From assembly GCA_903918045.1 (NCBI GenBank), contig CAIXCY010000273.1:1-64000 (forward strand): a DNA stretch of 64,000 nt, read 5' to 3'. This document shows, piece after piece, positions 50,629 to 60,735 of this stretch. Within the stretch, counting starts at the first letter, position 1, and each line of letters begins with the position of its first letter. Below the pieces are notes generated by a model, which saw nothing but the letters and a program-made list of their open reading frames with translations, was not told the origin of the DNA and searched no databases. The position numbers and the translations under genes are program-made. This DNA is from an uncultured Bacteroidia bacterium (GTDB taxonomy: Bacteria; Bacteroidota; Bacteroidia; Bacteroidales; Prolixibacteraceae).

Positions 50629-51603
50629 ATGAGACTTAGGGTACTTATTGCAACATTGCTTCTTTTCTCATTGTACATTCAGGCCAAAACATTTCGATGT
50701 GTGGACCTGAATGGCCAACTGAAGGTTCAGGGAAATCAACTTGTAAATAACGCAGGGATTCCACCCCAATTACGCGGAATCTCCTTATCCTGGAGTATTT
50801 GGGAAGGAAAAAAATATTATAATCCGGAAATTGTTGACTGGCTGGTGAAGGATTTTAAAATAACTCTTTTGCGTGCAGCAATGGGGGTACAGCCAAATGG
50901 GGGCTACCTTCAAAATCATGAAATGCATTTGAACCTGATGGTAAAAGTCATTGACCAGGCAATAAAAAATGGGATTTATGTCCTGATTGACTGGCACGAT
51001 CATAATGCTGAACAACATCTGGAAGCATCGAAAGCGTTCTTCTCAACGATGGCCAAAAAATACGGTGGTAAACCCAATATCATCTATGAAATATTTAATG
51101 AACCTGTCCACCAAAGCTGGCCTGCAGTAAAATCCTATTCAATCGAAGTAATTAAAGCTATCCGGAAGTATGATTCCAAAAATGTAATAGTTATTGGGAG
51201 TCCTTCGTGGGACCAGGACGTTGATATTGCTGCCTTAGAACCGATTACAGGCTTTGACAACCTAGCCTATTCATTCCACTTCTATTCCTCAGACCCCGGC
51301 CACCAGGAAAAGCTTAGGGCAAAAGGGGACCTGGCACTGAAAAGGGGTATCGCCCTGTTTGTTACTGAATGGGGGGTAGCTCAATCAAACGGAAATGGAG
51401 AATATAATTACGAAAAGACCACTACCTGGCTTAATTGGCTTGAGCAAAATCGGCTAAGTTGGGCCGTATGGCATATAACTGATAAAAATGAGACCACTGC
51501 CCTTATTAAACCTGGCACATCTGCCAAAGGGAACTGGGAATCATCCGATTTAACCGAATGCGGAACCTACATCAGGGAACAGATTCACAGATTGAATAAA
51601 TAG
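50629..51603 (+). CDS. GH5-family endoglucanase-like glycoside hydrolase
   Basis: LRGISLSWSIW, YVLIDWHDHNAEQ, IIYEIFNEPVHQSW, LFVTEWGVAQSNG. Confidence 0.93.
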   Translation: MRLRVLIATLLLFSLYIQAKTFRCVDLNGQLKVQGNQLVNNAGIPPQLRGISLSWSIWEGKKYYNPEIVDWLVKDFKITLLRAAMGVQPNGGYLQNHEMHLNLMVKVIDQAIKNGIYVLIDWHDHNAEQHLEASKAFFSTMAKKYGGKPNIIYEIFNEPVHQSWPAVKSYSIEVIKAIRKYDSKNVIVIGSPSWDQDVDIAALEPITGFDNLAYSFHFYSSDPGHQEKLRAKGDLALKRGIALFVTEWGVAQSNGNGEYNYEKTTTWLNWLEQNRLSWAVWHITDKNETTALIKPGTSAKGNWESSDLTECGTYIREQIHRLNK

Positions 51604-51700
51604 CAGTTATCATTTTTTAGAATAATTGTTTTTATTATCTGAATATTTATAAAAGGGATCAACTTCCTCAATGCAAGTTAGGTAGTTAAGTAGTTTTGAT

Positions 51701-51708
51701 TACCTTTG
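51701..51708 (+). promoter_or_regulatory. Bacteroidota -7 box TACCTTTG
   Basis: Exact TAnnTTTG match 32 bp before the ATG at 51741. Confidence 0.55.
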
Positions 51709-51740
51709 CACCCTTAAAATAAATTACCTTAAATACATTC

Positions 51741-52181
51741 ATGAAGCGTATTATTGAATACAGACGATTACTGGACATCACTCCAAATGCTGATCTTGTT
51801 GAACTAAAGACCACCTACCGGAATTTAATAAAAGAGTGGCACCCCGATAAATATATTGATGAAGAACGCAAAGCAGAAGCTGAGCATAAGAGCAAGAATA
51901 TTATAGAGGCTTACCATTTCCTTGTGAGTATTGCTCCTGAAACACAAGCATTTAATCTGGATAATTATACTAATACGACGAATAATTCCGGAATTGAGGA
52001 TTATTCCTATAAAGGTCAAACGCTAAAAATCACCTTTCAGGATGGGAGCGTTTATGAATACTTTGGAATTCCAAAAAACATCTATAATAAATTTCTCAAT
52101 TCATCTACCTTATTGAGGTTTGCAAGAAGGCATATTTTCTATGCCTACACCTACCGGAACGTCAGTAAGCAAACTGCATAA
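51741..52181 (+). CDS. J-domain plus KTSC-domain fusion protein
   Basis: N-terminal TYRNLIKEWHPDKY (HPD) and C-terminal LKITFQDGSVYEYFGIPKNIYNKFLNSST. Confidence 0.85.
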   Translation: MKRIIEYRRLLDITPNADLVELKTTYRNLIKEWHPDKYIDEERKAEAEHKSKNIIEAYHFLVSIAPETQAFNLDNYTNTTNNSGIEDYSYKGQTLKITFQDGSVYEYFGIPKNIYNKFLNSSTLLRFARRHIFYAYTYRNVSKQTA

Positions 52182-52184
52182 AAT

Positions 52185-52216
52185 AAAAAAGATTACCCTG
52201 GCAGGTAATCTTTTTT
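52185..52216. terminator. Bidirectional terminator between convergent genes
   Basis: aaaaaagattacc-ctggca-ggtaatctttttt; overlaps the aroK stop. Confidence 0.85.
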
Positions 52217-52724
52217 ATTTTAGTTGAGCAATTTTGTCAATAACCAGCTGCGGATCAAGGTTATTCTCACCCCGAATGATGATTTTGGCCTTTTCGTAAT
52301 AGGGTGCCCTTTTTTTCAGGGCTTCATTAATAAACAGAATAAGATCCTCATACGATTTTCCAACGATCAAAGGTCGTTCCGTTTTTGATTTGATTAGCCT
52401 GGTTGCCAGCACTTCGGTATCGGGGGCAATATAAACGGTAACCCCTTGACTGTTCATGACCTCCATATTATCAAAAAAGCAGGGGGCACCTCCGCCGGTT
52501 CCGATAACAATATTTTCAAATTCTGAAACCTCAAGTAAAGCAGCCCGCTCCTTCTCCCTAAATCGCTCCTCTCCCTCTTCTGCAAAAATGGCCGGAACAG
52601 ACTTAAAATAGCGTTCTTCGATGAATTTATCAAGATCAACAAAGCTAATACCCATTAGATCAGCAATTTTTCTGCCAATTGTAGATTTCCCGCAACCCAT
52701 GTACCCAATGAGGTAAATCTTCAT
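52215..52724 (-). CDS. aroK: Shikimate kinase
   Basis: IGYMGCGKSTIGRKIA, FVDLDKFIEER, IGTGGGAPCF, RPLI. Confidence 0.95.
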   Translation of the reverse strand: MKIYLIGYMGCGKSTIGRKIADLMGISFVDLDKFIEERYFKSVPAIFAEEGEERFREKERAALLEVSEFENIVIGTGGGAPCFFDNMEVMNSQGVTVYIAPDTEVLATRLIKSKTERPLIVGKSYEDLILFINEALKKRAPYYEKAKIIIRGENNLDPQLVIDKIAQLK

Positions 52725-55360
52725 TACTCAAAATTTATTTCCATTTGACTGATATCACCTTCGTCAGGATGCCGAATAATCTCAAACGGAACATCAACTA
52801 CAGGCGGTGGTGGTACTTCGTTTGGTTTAGGTTCCTCATCTTCAATAATTGGTTCCAGCTCAATAATTTTGGATACGCCATAACTCGATAGTCGCTTTCC
52901 CTTTGCCTTGTAGGATTTAACCCCAATAAAATCGGCAACATCGATAATCTCGTTCATCCGGTTATATTTATCTGCCACGAATTCAATTTCGATACGCGGG
53001 TATGATGCCCATGTTATACTGACAAATTTATTTCCCGGATGATCACCAATAAATGTACACGGCTTACCACTATTCGTCTCAACCGAGAATCGTTTTACGT
53101 AATAGAAATTCTGTTCAGTATCGAAATAAACAACCGTTGCAATTCTATCGGGACGGAATTTTTCAATTGAAAGAATATTCTTTTCAAAGTGGTTTTCAAG
53201 ATCATAAGAGTAGACCTGGTATCCGCCATCCTTATCGATTGCAAGAATTTTTTCATCTCCGATAAACTCTCCGAGGTATTTACCTCTTCCATCTGCATTG
53301 AGGCGCAGGACATCTTCATCGAACCAGATCTTCCGGCCGCCAAGTGTGGAAATTCCCTTCTCCTTGAGTGTTACTTTATGAACTTCATTTTTCGTTACAA
53401 GGTTACCCATCGATTGACGCCCTTTGATGGCAAGCTGAGCCATATCAATTTCATCGACAAGTTTTTTAAGCTTTGGTTTAGGCTTAAAAGTAATCCGAAG
53501 TACTTCTGCCTCACCATTTGGATTGGCGCTGAAATAGTGTATTCGGGAGCCATCGCTCCCCATAGTCATATTGTACTCCTTATCACGGGTAACTCCAGTC
53601 ACACTAAATCGCTTCATATAGGTTGAACCTGCCTTGCCGTCGCGGTAAACAAGGTTATAAATTGTCCGGTTATCGTTTTTCTCAAAAATCGCAACGTGAA
53701 TCACATTTTTGCCAATAAATGCTTTTTCGCTTACCTTCGTAACAAAATAGGTGCCATCGCGGCGAAAAACAATGATATCATCAATCTCAGAGCAATCGCA
53801 AAGGTATTCAGCTTTTTTTAGCCCCGTTCCAATAAATCCCTCATCGCGATCGATGTATAATTTTTCATTAGCAACAATAACCTTTGCCGCCTCAATATTT
53901 TCAAAACTCCGGATTTCGGTTTTGCGTCCCCTCCCCTTTGAATATTTTGTCTTAAGATGCTCGTACCAGTCAATGGTATAAGGAATAAGGTTTTGAATAT
54001 TTGCAAGAACCTCAGCTATACTGTCCTCAATCCCCTTTATAAGTTCTGTAGCCTTATCGGTGTTGAACTTCAGGATGCGCCCCATCCTGATTTCAAGTAA
54101 TTTAAGAATATCCTCGCGGACGATTTCGCGTCTGAATTTCGGTTTCCAGGGCTCAAGCCGTTTATCGATATGACTTACAGCCTGATCAATACTTGCAGAA
54201 TCTTCAAAAGCTTTGTCCTTATAAATCCGTTCATCAATAAAAATTTGTTCCAGCGAGGCAAAATGCCACTGTTCTTCCAATTCACCCATATGAATCTCGA
54301 GTTCAAGCTTAAGTAAATCGACTGTTTTATCAACCGATTTTTTAAGGATTTCAGTAACATTGATAAATCGGGGCTTGTCATCTTCAACAATACACGCGTT
54401 GGGAGAGATGGAAACTTCGCAATCGGTAAACGCATAAAGGGCATCTATCGTTTTATCGGAACTGATGCCGGGCATCAGATGAATTAAGATTTCGACATTA
54501 GCTGCAGTATTGTCGTCAATCTTTTTAACCTTAATCTTCCCCTTTTCGTTTGCTTTGACGATCGACTCAATCAAAGACGATGTGGTCCTTCCGAATGGGA
54601 TCTCAGTTATTGCAAGTGTCTTACTATCAATTTTTTCAATTTTTGCCCTGATCTTAACTGCTCCACCTCGTAACCCATCGTTATATTTTAAAACATCAAT
54701 ATAACCCCCTGTAAGAAAGTCAGGATAGAGTTCAAAAGGTTTATGATTAAGGTACGCTATGCAGGCATCGAGCAGTTCAATGAAATTATGAGGGAGGATT
54801 TTGGATGCCAGACCTACAGCAATTCCTTCAACCCCCTGTGCCAGTAAGAGTGGAAATTTAACTGGCAGGGTAACAGGTTCGCGATTTCGGCTATCATAAG
54901 AGAGCTGCCATTTGGTCGTCTTAGGATTGAAGACCACCTCGAGTGCGAATTTTGAGAGGCGGGCTTCGATGTAACGAGGTGCGGCAGCCCCGTCACCGGT
55001 TAAGATATTTCCCCAGTTTCCCTGTGCATCAATCAACAAATCCTTCTGCCCAAGCTGAACCAAAGCATCACCAATTGAAGCGTCACCATGTGGGTGATAC
55101 ATCATTGTTTGCCCAATAATATTAGCCACTTTAGTGTACCGACCATCATCCATTTGCCTCATTGCATGAAGAATGCGACGTTGTACAGGTTTCAATCCAT
55201 CATTGACATAGGGTACTGCTCTTTCGAGAATAACATAAGAAGCATAATCGAGGAACCAATTCTGATACATCGACGACAAATAAACGATATGATGAAGCTC
55301 TTTTTTTGCCTCATTCTCATCCGGGACCGGTAATTGCTCGATATCTTCTTCGTTAGACAT
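52724..55360 (-). CDS. parC: DNA topoisomerase IV subunit A
   Basis: YVILERAVPYVNDGLKPVQRRILHAM, YHPHGDASIGDALV, PRYIEARLSKFA. Confidence 0.92.
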   Translation of the reverse strand: MSNEEDIEQLPVPDENEAKKELHHIVYLSSMYQNWFLDYASYVILERAVPYVNDGLKPVQRRILHAMRQMDDGRYTKVANIIGQTMMYHPHGDASIGDALVQLGQKDLLIDAQGNWGNILTGDGAAAPRYIEARLSKFALEVVFNPKTTKWQLSYDSRNREPVTLPVKFPLLLAQGVEGIAVGLASKILPHNFIELLDACIAYLNHKPFELYPDFLTGGYIDVLKYNDGLRGGAVKIRAKIEKIDSKTLAITEIPFGRTTSSLIESIVKANEKGKIKVKKIDDNTAANVEILIHLMPGISSDKTIDALYAFTDCEVSISPNACIVEDDKPRFINVTEILKKSVDKTVDLLKLELEIHMGELEEQWHFASLEQIFIDERIYKDKAFEDSASIDQAVSHIDKRLEPWKPKFRREIVREDILKLLEIRMGRILKFNTDKATELIKGIEDSIAEVLANIQNLIPYTIDWYEHLKTKYSKGRGRKTEIRSFENIEAAKVIVANEKLYIDRDEGFIGTGLKKAEYLCDCSEIDDIIVFRRDGTYFVTKVSEKAFIGKNVIHVAIFEKNDNRTIYNLVYRDGKAGSTYMKRFSVTGVTRDKEYNMTMGSDGSRIHYFSANPNGEAEVLRITFKPKPKLKKLVDEIDMAQLAIKGRQSMGNLVTKNEVHKVTLKEKGISTLGGRKIWFDEDVLRLNADGRGKYLGEFIGDEKILAIDKDGGYQVYSYDLENHFEKNILSIEKFRPDRIATVVYFDTEQNFYYVKRFSVETNSGKPCTFIGDHPGNKFVSITWASYPRIEIEFVADKYNRMNEIIDVADFIGVKSYKAKGKRLSSYGVSKIIELEPIIEDEEPKPNEVPPPPVVDVPFEIIRHPDEGDISQMEINFE

Positions 55361-55433
55361 TTTTACAATTGAATTGGGGTTGTTTATATTATTTAGCTGG
55401 TTATAAAGATCACAACGACAAGGTTGATTTCAG

Positions 55434-57287
55434 TTAAAGTTCGTCCTTCTCCACATGCAGATTTTCAATTATAAAATCCTGACGATCAGGCGTATTCTTT
55501 CCCATATAAAATTCGAGCATGTCGGAGACTGATTCATTCTTATTCAGAATGACAGAATCAAGGCGGATATCCTCGCCAATAAAGTTTTTAAATTCATCGG
55601 GTGAGATCTCTCCCAAACCTTTAAACCGGGTTATTTCAGGAGTTGCTCCAAGGACTTTAACAGCCATATCACGCTCCTGTTCGGAATAACAATAGATTGT
55701 CTTCTTTTTATTCCGAACCCGGAATAGCGGAGTCTGCAGGATATAAAGATGCCCTTTTTTAATCAGTTCAGGAAAGAACTGCAAAAAGAAGGTGATCAAT
55801 AATAACCGGATATGCATCCCGTCAACATCAGCATCTGTTGAAATAATAACTTTATTATAACGCAGTTCGTCAATGCCTTCTTCGATATTCAGGGCAGCCT
55901 GAAGCAGGTTAAATTCTTCGTTTTCATATACAATTTTCTTCGTTAATCCGTAACTGTTCAGCGGTTTTCCCCGTAAACTGAAAACGGCTTGGGTGGTAAC
56001 ATCACGCGATTTGGTGATCGAACCACTCGCAGAATCCCCTTCTGTAATGAAAATAGAACTGTTTTCCTTAAACTCATGACTTGAATTATAATGAATCCTG
56101 CAGTCACGCAATTTTTTATTATGAAGGCTTACCTTTTTAGCCCGTTGTTTGGCCAGTTTTTGAATTCCGGAAATTGCCTTCCTCTCCCGCTCTGATTCCT
56201 GAATTCTTTTAAGGAGGATTTCAGCAGTCTGGCCATTTTTGTGAAGAAAATTGCCAAGCTCTTTCTGGACAAAATTCATAATAAAATTCCGCACCGAAGG
56301 TCCGTCCGGACCCATATCCTTGGAACCCAGTTTGGTTTTGGTTTGCGACTCAAAAATCGGTTCTTCAACTTTAATGCTTAAGGCCGAAACGATAGATGCC
56401 CGAATATCGGAAGCATCAAACTCTTTATGGTAGAAATCACGGATTGTCTTTACAAGTGCTTCCCGAAAAGCAGCCAGATGGGTTCCCCCCTGCGGGGTAA
56501 ACTGGCCATTTACAAACGTATAATAATCTTCACCGTAAAGATTGCTATGAGTCAGAGCGAATTCAATGTCCTCCCCTTTGAGATGAATTATCGGATAGAC
56601 CGGATCCTGATCAAGGTTCTCCTCAAGTAAATCATATAGTCCATTCTTTGAAAGGTATTTTTCTCCGTTAAAGTTTATAATTAACCCTGCATTCAGAAAA
56701 GTATAATTCTTCAAAAGTGGGACGACAAACTCCTCAACATAGTGGAAGTTTTTAAATATCTCACTATCAGGGGTAAATGCCACAGCGGTGCCATTTACCT
56801 CTTCTGTTGCAACCTCTTCGTAATCTTTAACTATTTCACCCTTTGAAAAATCGATTCTTTTCATCCGGCCATCCCGAACCGCCTTTATCGAAAACTTATG
56901 GGATAACGCATTTACGGCCTTAATACCCACCCCATTCAATCCTACCGATTTCTTGAAAACTTTGGAGTCGTATTTGGCACCTGTATTCATTCGTGATGCC
57001 ACATCCATCAGCTTTCCAAGGGGAATGCCCCGTCCATAATCTCGCACAGAAACAAGCTCGTCCGAAACGATAACATCTATCTTCCGGCCGTTTCCCATCA
57101 TAAACTCATCGATAGAATTATCGAGAACCTCTTTCAATAAAACATAAATGCCATCATCGCCAGCTGAGCCATCGCCCAACTTGCCAATATACATTCCCGG
57201 CCGCTTGCGGATATGTTCTTTCCAATCAAGCGTACGAATCGATTCTTCAGAATAACCTGGGACCATTTTAAAAAGGATTTTGCACAA
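55434..57287 (-). CDS. parE: DNA topoisomerase IV subunit B
   Basis: [46 protein letters not shown]. Start possibly at 57266 ([10 protein letters not shown]). Confidence 0.93.
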   Translation of the reverse strand: MCKILFKMVPGYSEESIRTLDWKEHIRKRPGMYIGKLGDGSAGDDGIYVLLKEVLDNSIDEFMMGNGRKIDVIVSDELVSVRDYGRGIPLGKLMDVASRMNTGAKYDSKVFKKSVGLNGVGIKAVNALSHKFSIKAVRDGRMKRIDFSKGEIVKDYEEVATEEVNGTAVAFTPDSEIFKNFHYVEEFVVPLLKNYTFLNAGLIINFNGEKYLSKNGLYDLLEENLDQDPVYPIIHLKGEDIEFALTHSNLYGEDYYTFVNGQFTPQGGTHLAAFREALVKTIRDFYHKEFDASDIRASIVSALSIKVEEPIFESQTKTKLGSKDMGPDGPSVRNFIMNFVQKELGNFLHKNGQTAEILLKRIQESERERKAISGIQKLAKQRAKKVSLHNKKLRDCRIHYNSSHEFKENSSIFITEGDSASGSITKSRDVTTQAVFSLRGKPLNSYGLTKKIVYENEEFNLLQAALNIEEGIDELRYNKVIISTDADVDGMHIRLLLITFFLQFFPELIKKGHLYILQTPLFRVRNKKKTIYCYSEQERDMAVKVLGATPEITRFKGLGEISPDEFKNFIGEDIRLDSVILNKNESVSDMLEFYMGKNTPDRQDFIIENLHVEKDEL

Positions 57288-57553
57288 ATATAGTGAAAAA
57301 CAAAAATTTCACAATCGAATTGATCAGCCAGTAATGAACACTTTTTAGTTGATAAGTTTTATATTCCTACGTAAATAAGATCCAGAAACACAGAAATTAT
57401 TTTAGATCCATTACAAAAGTCATAATTTGGAAAAATTTACACTTTAAGCCAGAGAGGGTTAATTGTAAATAAAAAATAAGAGAGGCTGTGCATATTCTAC
57501 CATTAAAAGAATAATTTTGAGATGCCTTTTTAAACCGGGAAATAAGCAGATAA

Positions 57554-59704
57554 TTGTCTTTGAAGATGGATAAAGTACTTGAGAATTTTCAGCATATATT
57601 TCAAACCCCCTTTCAGAGTAATGTTCTTGTTTTTGCTTTGATCTTGTTTATTATCCTTCTTGCTCCACTTTTATTCCGACGGATTAAAGTTCCGGGTATT
57701 ATAGGATTAATCCTTTCAGGAGTCATCATAGGCCCTCACGGATTGAACCTGATTGCCAAGAATTCGGCAATTGATCTCTTTTCTACCATTGGATTACTTT
57801 ATATAATGTTTCTTGCCGGACTTGAACTTGATTTAAAAGGTTTTGCCAACTATAAACATAAGAGCCTGGTTTTCGGATTCTTCACTTTTATAATCCCATT
57901 TTCGATCGGATATCCGGTATGCCGATACCTTCTTGAATTTAGCTTTGCGACAAGCTTCTTAGTGTCAAGTATGTTTGCTACACATACATTAGTCACCTAT
58001 CCGATAGTAAGCCGTCTGGGAATATCGAGAAATGAAGCTGTGGGTATTACCGTGGGTGGTACGATGCTTACTGACACTGCAGTCTTAATTATACTTGCAA
58101 TCATAAGTGGCTCAGTGAGCGGAGAATTAACTATAAATTTCTGGATAAAATTCTCGATATCCGTTTTATTGTTTCTTGCAATTGTCTTATGGTTGATACC
58201 CAAGCTCGCAACATGGTTTTTCAGGAACTTTGAAGGGGAGAAAAATTCCCATTTTATTTTTGTTCTTGCGATGGTCTTTCTGGCTGCCTTTTTATCTGAG
58301 TTGGCAGGACTTGAACCCATTATTGGTGCCTTTGCCGCAGGGATTGCCTTGAACAAACTTATTCCGCATACTTCTTCCCTGATGAACAGGCTCGAGTTTG
58401 TCGGAAATTCATTGTTTATCCCCTTTTTTCTGATCAGTGTCGGAATGTTAATTAACCTTAGTGTACTTTTAAAAGGGCCTCATGCACTTATAATTGCAGG
58501 AACCTTAACCATTGTAGCACTTATCGGTAAATATATTGCAGCCTGGATTACCTCTGTCATCTTCAAATATTCCAAGGCTAACCGAAACCTTATCTTTGGT
58601 TTAAGCAGTTCCCATGCTGCTGCCACGATCGCAGTAATTATGGTTGGATTCCGGATTGGAATTGTGGATGAAAATATACTGAATGGAACGATTGTTTTAA
58701 TTCTTGTGACTTGCCTTGTTGCATCCTTTGTGACAGAACACTCCGCCAAAAAGGTCCTGATTATGGATAAATTTAATGACCCAATTCTGCCCTCGGTACG
58801 CGATCAAAAAATTCTCGTTCCAATCTATAATCCCAATAATATGGAGCGGTTGCTTGATCTGGCAATTGCAATAAAAAACCCGAAAAATCGGTTTCCAATC
58901 GTCAGTCTTTCGGTTGTTGAAGACGACCTTGAGGCAAAGCAAAAATTGGTTGAGGCTAAAAAAACTCTCGAAAAGGCAATGGTCCATGCTGCTGCAGTGG
59001 ATCAGGAAGTTGAAATTATAACTACAATTAGTCAAAATGTCCCTAGCGGAATAAAACGTGTTGCCACTGAAATATTTGCAACTGAAATCATTATCGGATT
59101 TGCATTAAAAAGCCAGTTTACCGATATTCTTTTCGGAAATGTTATTAAATATATTGTTGAGAATACAAGCCAGGCTGTCTGGGTATGTAGTATTTCACCC
59201 CACCTGAGTCAACATAAAAAGATTGTGGTTGTTTGTCCCCGATACGGAGATCGGGAGTATGGCTTCAATCTTTGGCTTGATCGGGTGTTCCGACTGGCAA
59301 AAACGCTTAAAGTTCCTTTGGATTTCCTTTCAACCCCCCAAACTTTCAGACATGTTAAGGAATATATGCAAAGTGTTAAGATCGCACTTACAATTAAGCA
59401 CATTGAATTTACCGATTGGAATGACTTTATGGATATCTCCCCATTAATTCATTCTTCAGACCTTATCATTATTACACTTCCACGTAATGGCGGCATATCG
59501 TACAAAATCAACCAGGAGGGGATCCCCCGTTTAATGGCGAAGAACTTCGAAAACTTCGATTTTATTCTGATCTATCCGAATGAGCCCGAGGAAAATCCGG
59601 AAATGATGTTTACAGACGATTTTGAAAAAGGGCTGATCGATGAAGGATTAAATAAGCTCTCACTGAAGGCAAAAATACTTACCGATGTCTTCCGGAAGAA
59701 ATAG
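57554..59704 (+). CDS. Cation:proton antiporter (CPA2-like) with C-terminal Usp-like region
   Basis: VPGIIGLILSGVIIGPHGLNLI, GLLYIMFLAGLELDLK, hydrophobic 12-TM-like core. Confidence 0.92.
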   Translation: MSLKMDKVLENFQHIFQTPFQSNVLVFALILFIILLAPLLFRRIKVPGIIGLILSGVIIGPHGLNLIAKNSAIDLFSTIGLLYIMFLAGLELDLKGFANYKHKSLVFGFFTFIIPFSIGYPVCRYLLEFSFATSFLVSSMFATHTLVTYPIVSRLGISRNEAVGITVGGTMLTDTAVLIILAIISGSVSGELTINFWIKFSISVLLFLAIVLWLIPKLATWFFRNFEGEKNSHFIFVLAMVFLAAFLSELAGLEPIIGAFAAGIALNKLIPHTSSLMNRLEFVGNSLFIPFFLISVGMLINLSVLLKGPHALIIAGTLTIVALIGKYIAAWITSVIFKYSKANRNLIFGLSSSHAAATIAVIMVGFRIGIVDENILNGTIVLILVTCLVASFVTEHSAKKVLIMDKFNDPILPSVRDQKILVPIYNPNNMERLLDLAIAIKNPKNRFPIVSLSVVEDDLEAKQKLVEAKKTLEKAMVHAAAVDQEVEIITTISQNVPSGIKRVATEIFATEIIIGFALKSQFTDILFGNVIKYIVENTSQAVWVCSISPHLSQHKKIVVVCPRYGDREYGFNLWLDRVFRLAKTLKVPLDFLSTPQTFRHVKEYMQSVKIALTIKHIEFTDWNDFMDISPLIHSSDLIIITLPRNGGISYKINQEGIPRLMAKNFENFDFILIYPNEPEENPEMMFTDDFEKGLIDEGLNKLSLKAKILTDVFRKK

Positions 59705-59759
59705 TGGATATTTAATATTCTAATAATCTTAAATATAGATGGAATATTTGCTGCAAGTT

Positions 59760-59767
59760 TACCTTTG
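59760..59767 (+). promoter_or_regulatory. Bacteroidota -7 box TACCTTTG
   Basis: Exact TAnnTTTG match 19 bp before the ATG at 59787. Confidence 0.5.
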
Positions 59768-59786
59768 ACGGCTTAATATATAACCT

Positions 59787-60686
59787 ATGTGGGCACTATT
59801 TGCCATCGCTTCGGCTATTTTTCTTGGAACGTATGATGTCTTTAAAAAGCTCTCTCTTAATCATAATGCGGTTTTACCCGTCCTCTTTTTCTCTACCCTC
59901 ACCTATGCAACAATTTTTCTCCCTTTAGTTTTAATATCAGCTTACTATCCGGCACTCTTAAATCAGACAATTTTTTTCATACCAACCGTACCTCCTGAAC
60001 AACATGTATATTTTCTTCTTAAATCGGTGATCGTAACAAGTTCCTGGATTTTTGCATTTTTTGCCATTAAACATCTCCCACTCACTATTGTATCTCCGAT
60101 ACGGGCAACGGGTCCTATTTGGATAATTTTGGGTGCAATTATAATCTTCTCTGAGCATCTTACACCGATTCAATGGATTGGAACTGCCGTTACCCTGCTA
60201 TTTTTCTATTTATTCTCTCTTGCCGGAAAATCTGAAGGATTTCATTTCACCACCAATAAGTGGGTTCTGTTCCTGATCGCAGGTACACTGTTAGGATCTG
60301 TCAGCGGCCTATACGATAAATTTCTGGTTCACAATTTCAATAAAATGGCAATGCAGGCCTGGTCTGCGATCTACCAGATTGGTCTTCTTCTGCCAATAAT
60401 TATCTTTTTATGGTATCCCAGAAGAGATCAAAATACCCCATTTCAATGGCGGTGGTCTATTCCCATGATCGGCGTTTTTCTTGTAATTGCCGATTTTCTC
60501 TACTTCTATGCGATAGGGTGTGACGGATCGCTGATCTCAGTAATATCGGCACTTCGCAGAGGAGGAGTCATCATTTCATTTGCCCTGGGAGCGATTATTT
60601 TTCATGAAAAAAACATAAAAAAGAAGGGCTGGCTGCTGATTGGAATCGTTACAGGAGTAATTATCCTTCTCTTTGGCAGCAAATAG
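59787..60686 (+). CDS. EamA/DMT-family transporter
   Basis: Ten hydrophobic segments, SPIRATGPIWIILGAIIIFSEHLTPIQWIGTAV repeat. Confidence 0.9.
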   Translation: MWALFAIASAIFLGTYDVFKKLSLNHNAVLPVLFFSTLTYATIFLPLVLISAYYPALLNQTIFFIPTVPPEQHVYFLLKSVIVTSSWIFAFFAIKHLPLTIVSPIRATGPIWIILGAIIIFSEHLTPIQWIGTAVTLLFFYLFSLAGKSEGFHFTTNKWVLFLIAGTLLGSVSGLYDKFLVHNFNKMAMQAWSAIYQIGLLLPIIIFLWYPRRDQNTPFQWRWSIPMIGVFLVIADFLYFYAIGCDGSLISVISALRRGGVIISFALGAIIFHEKNIKKKGWLLIGIVTGVIILLFGSK

Positions 60687-60694
60687 CTCTTAAA

Positions 60695-60727
60695 TTGTAG
60701 AGACACAGTTGAAATGTGTCTCTACAA
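60695..60727. repeat. Dispersed palindrome copy 3
   Basis: TTGTAGAGACACA-gttgaaa-TGTGTCTCTACAA. Confidence 0.9.
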
Positions 60728-60735
60728 CCGAAATA

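Noticed and set aside
53189-53626. 145-aa plus-strand ORF opposite parC
   Set aside because: Antisense of a conserved housekeeping gene; no independent support.
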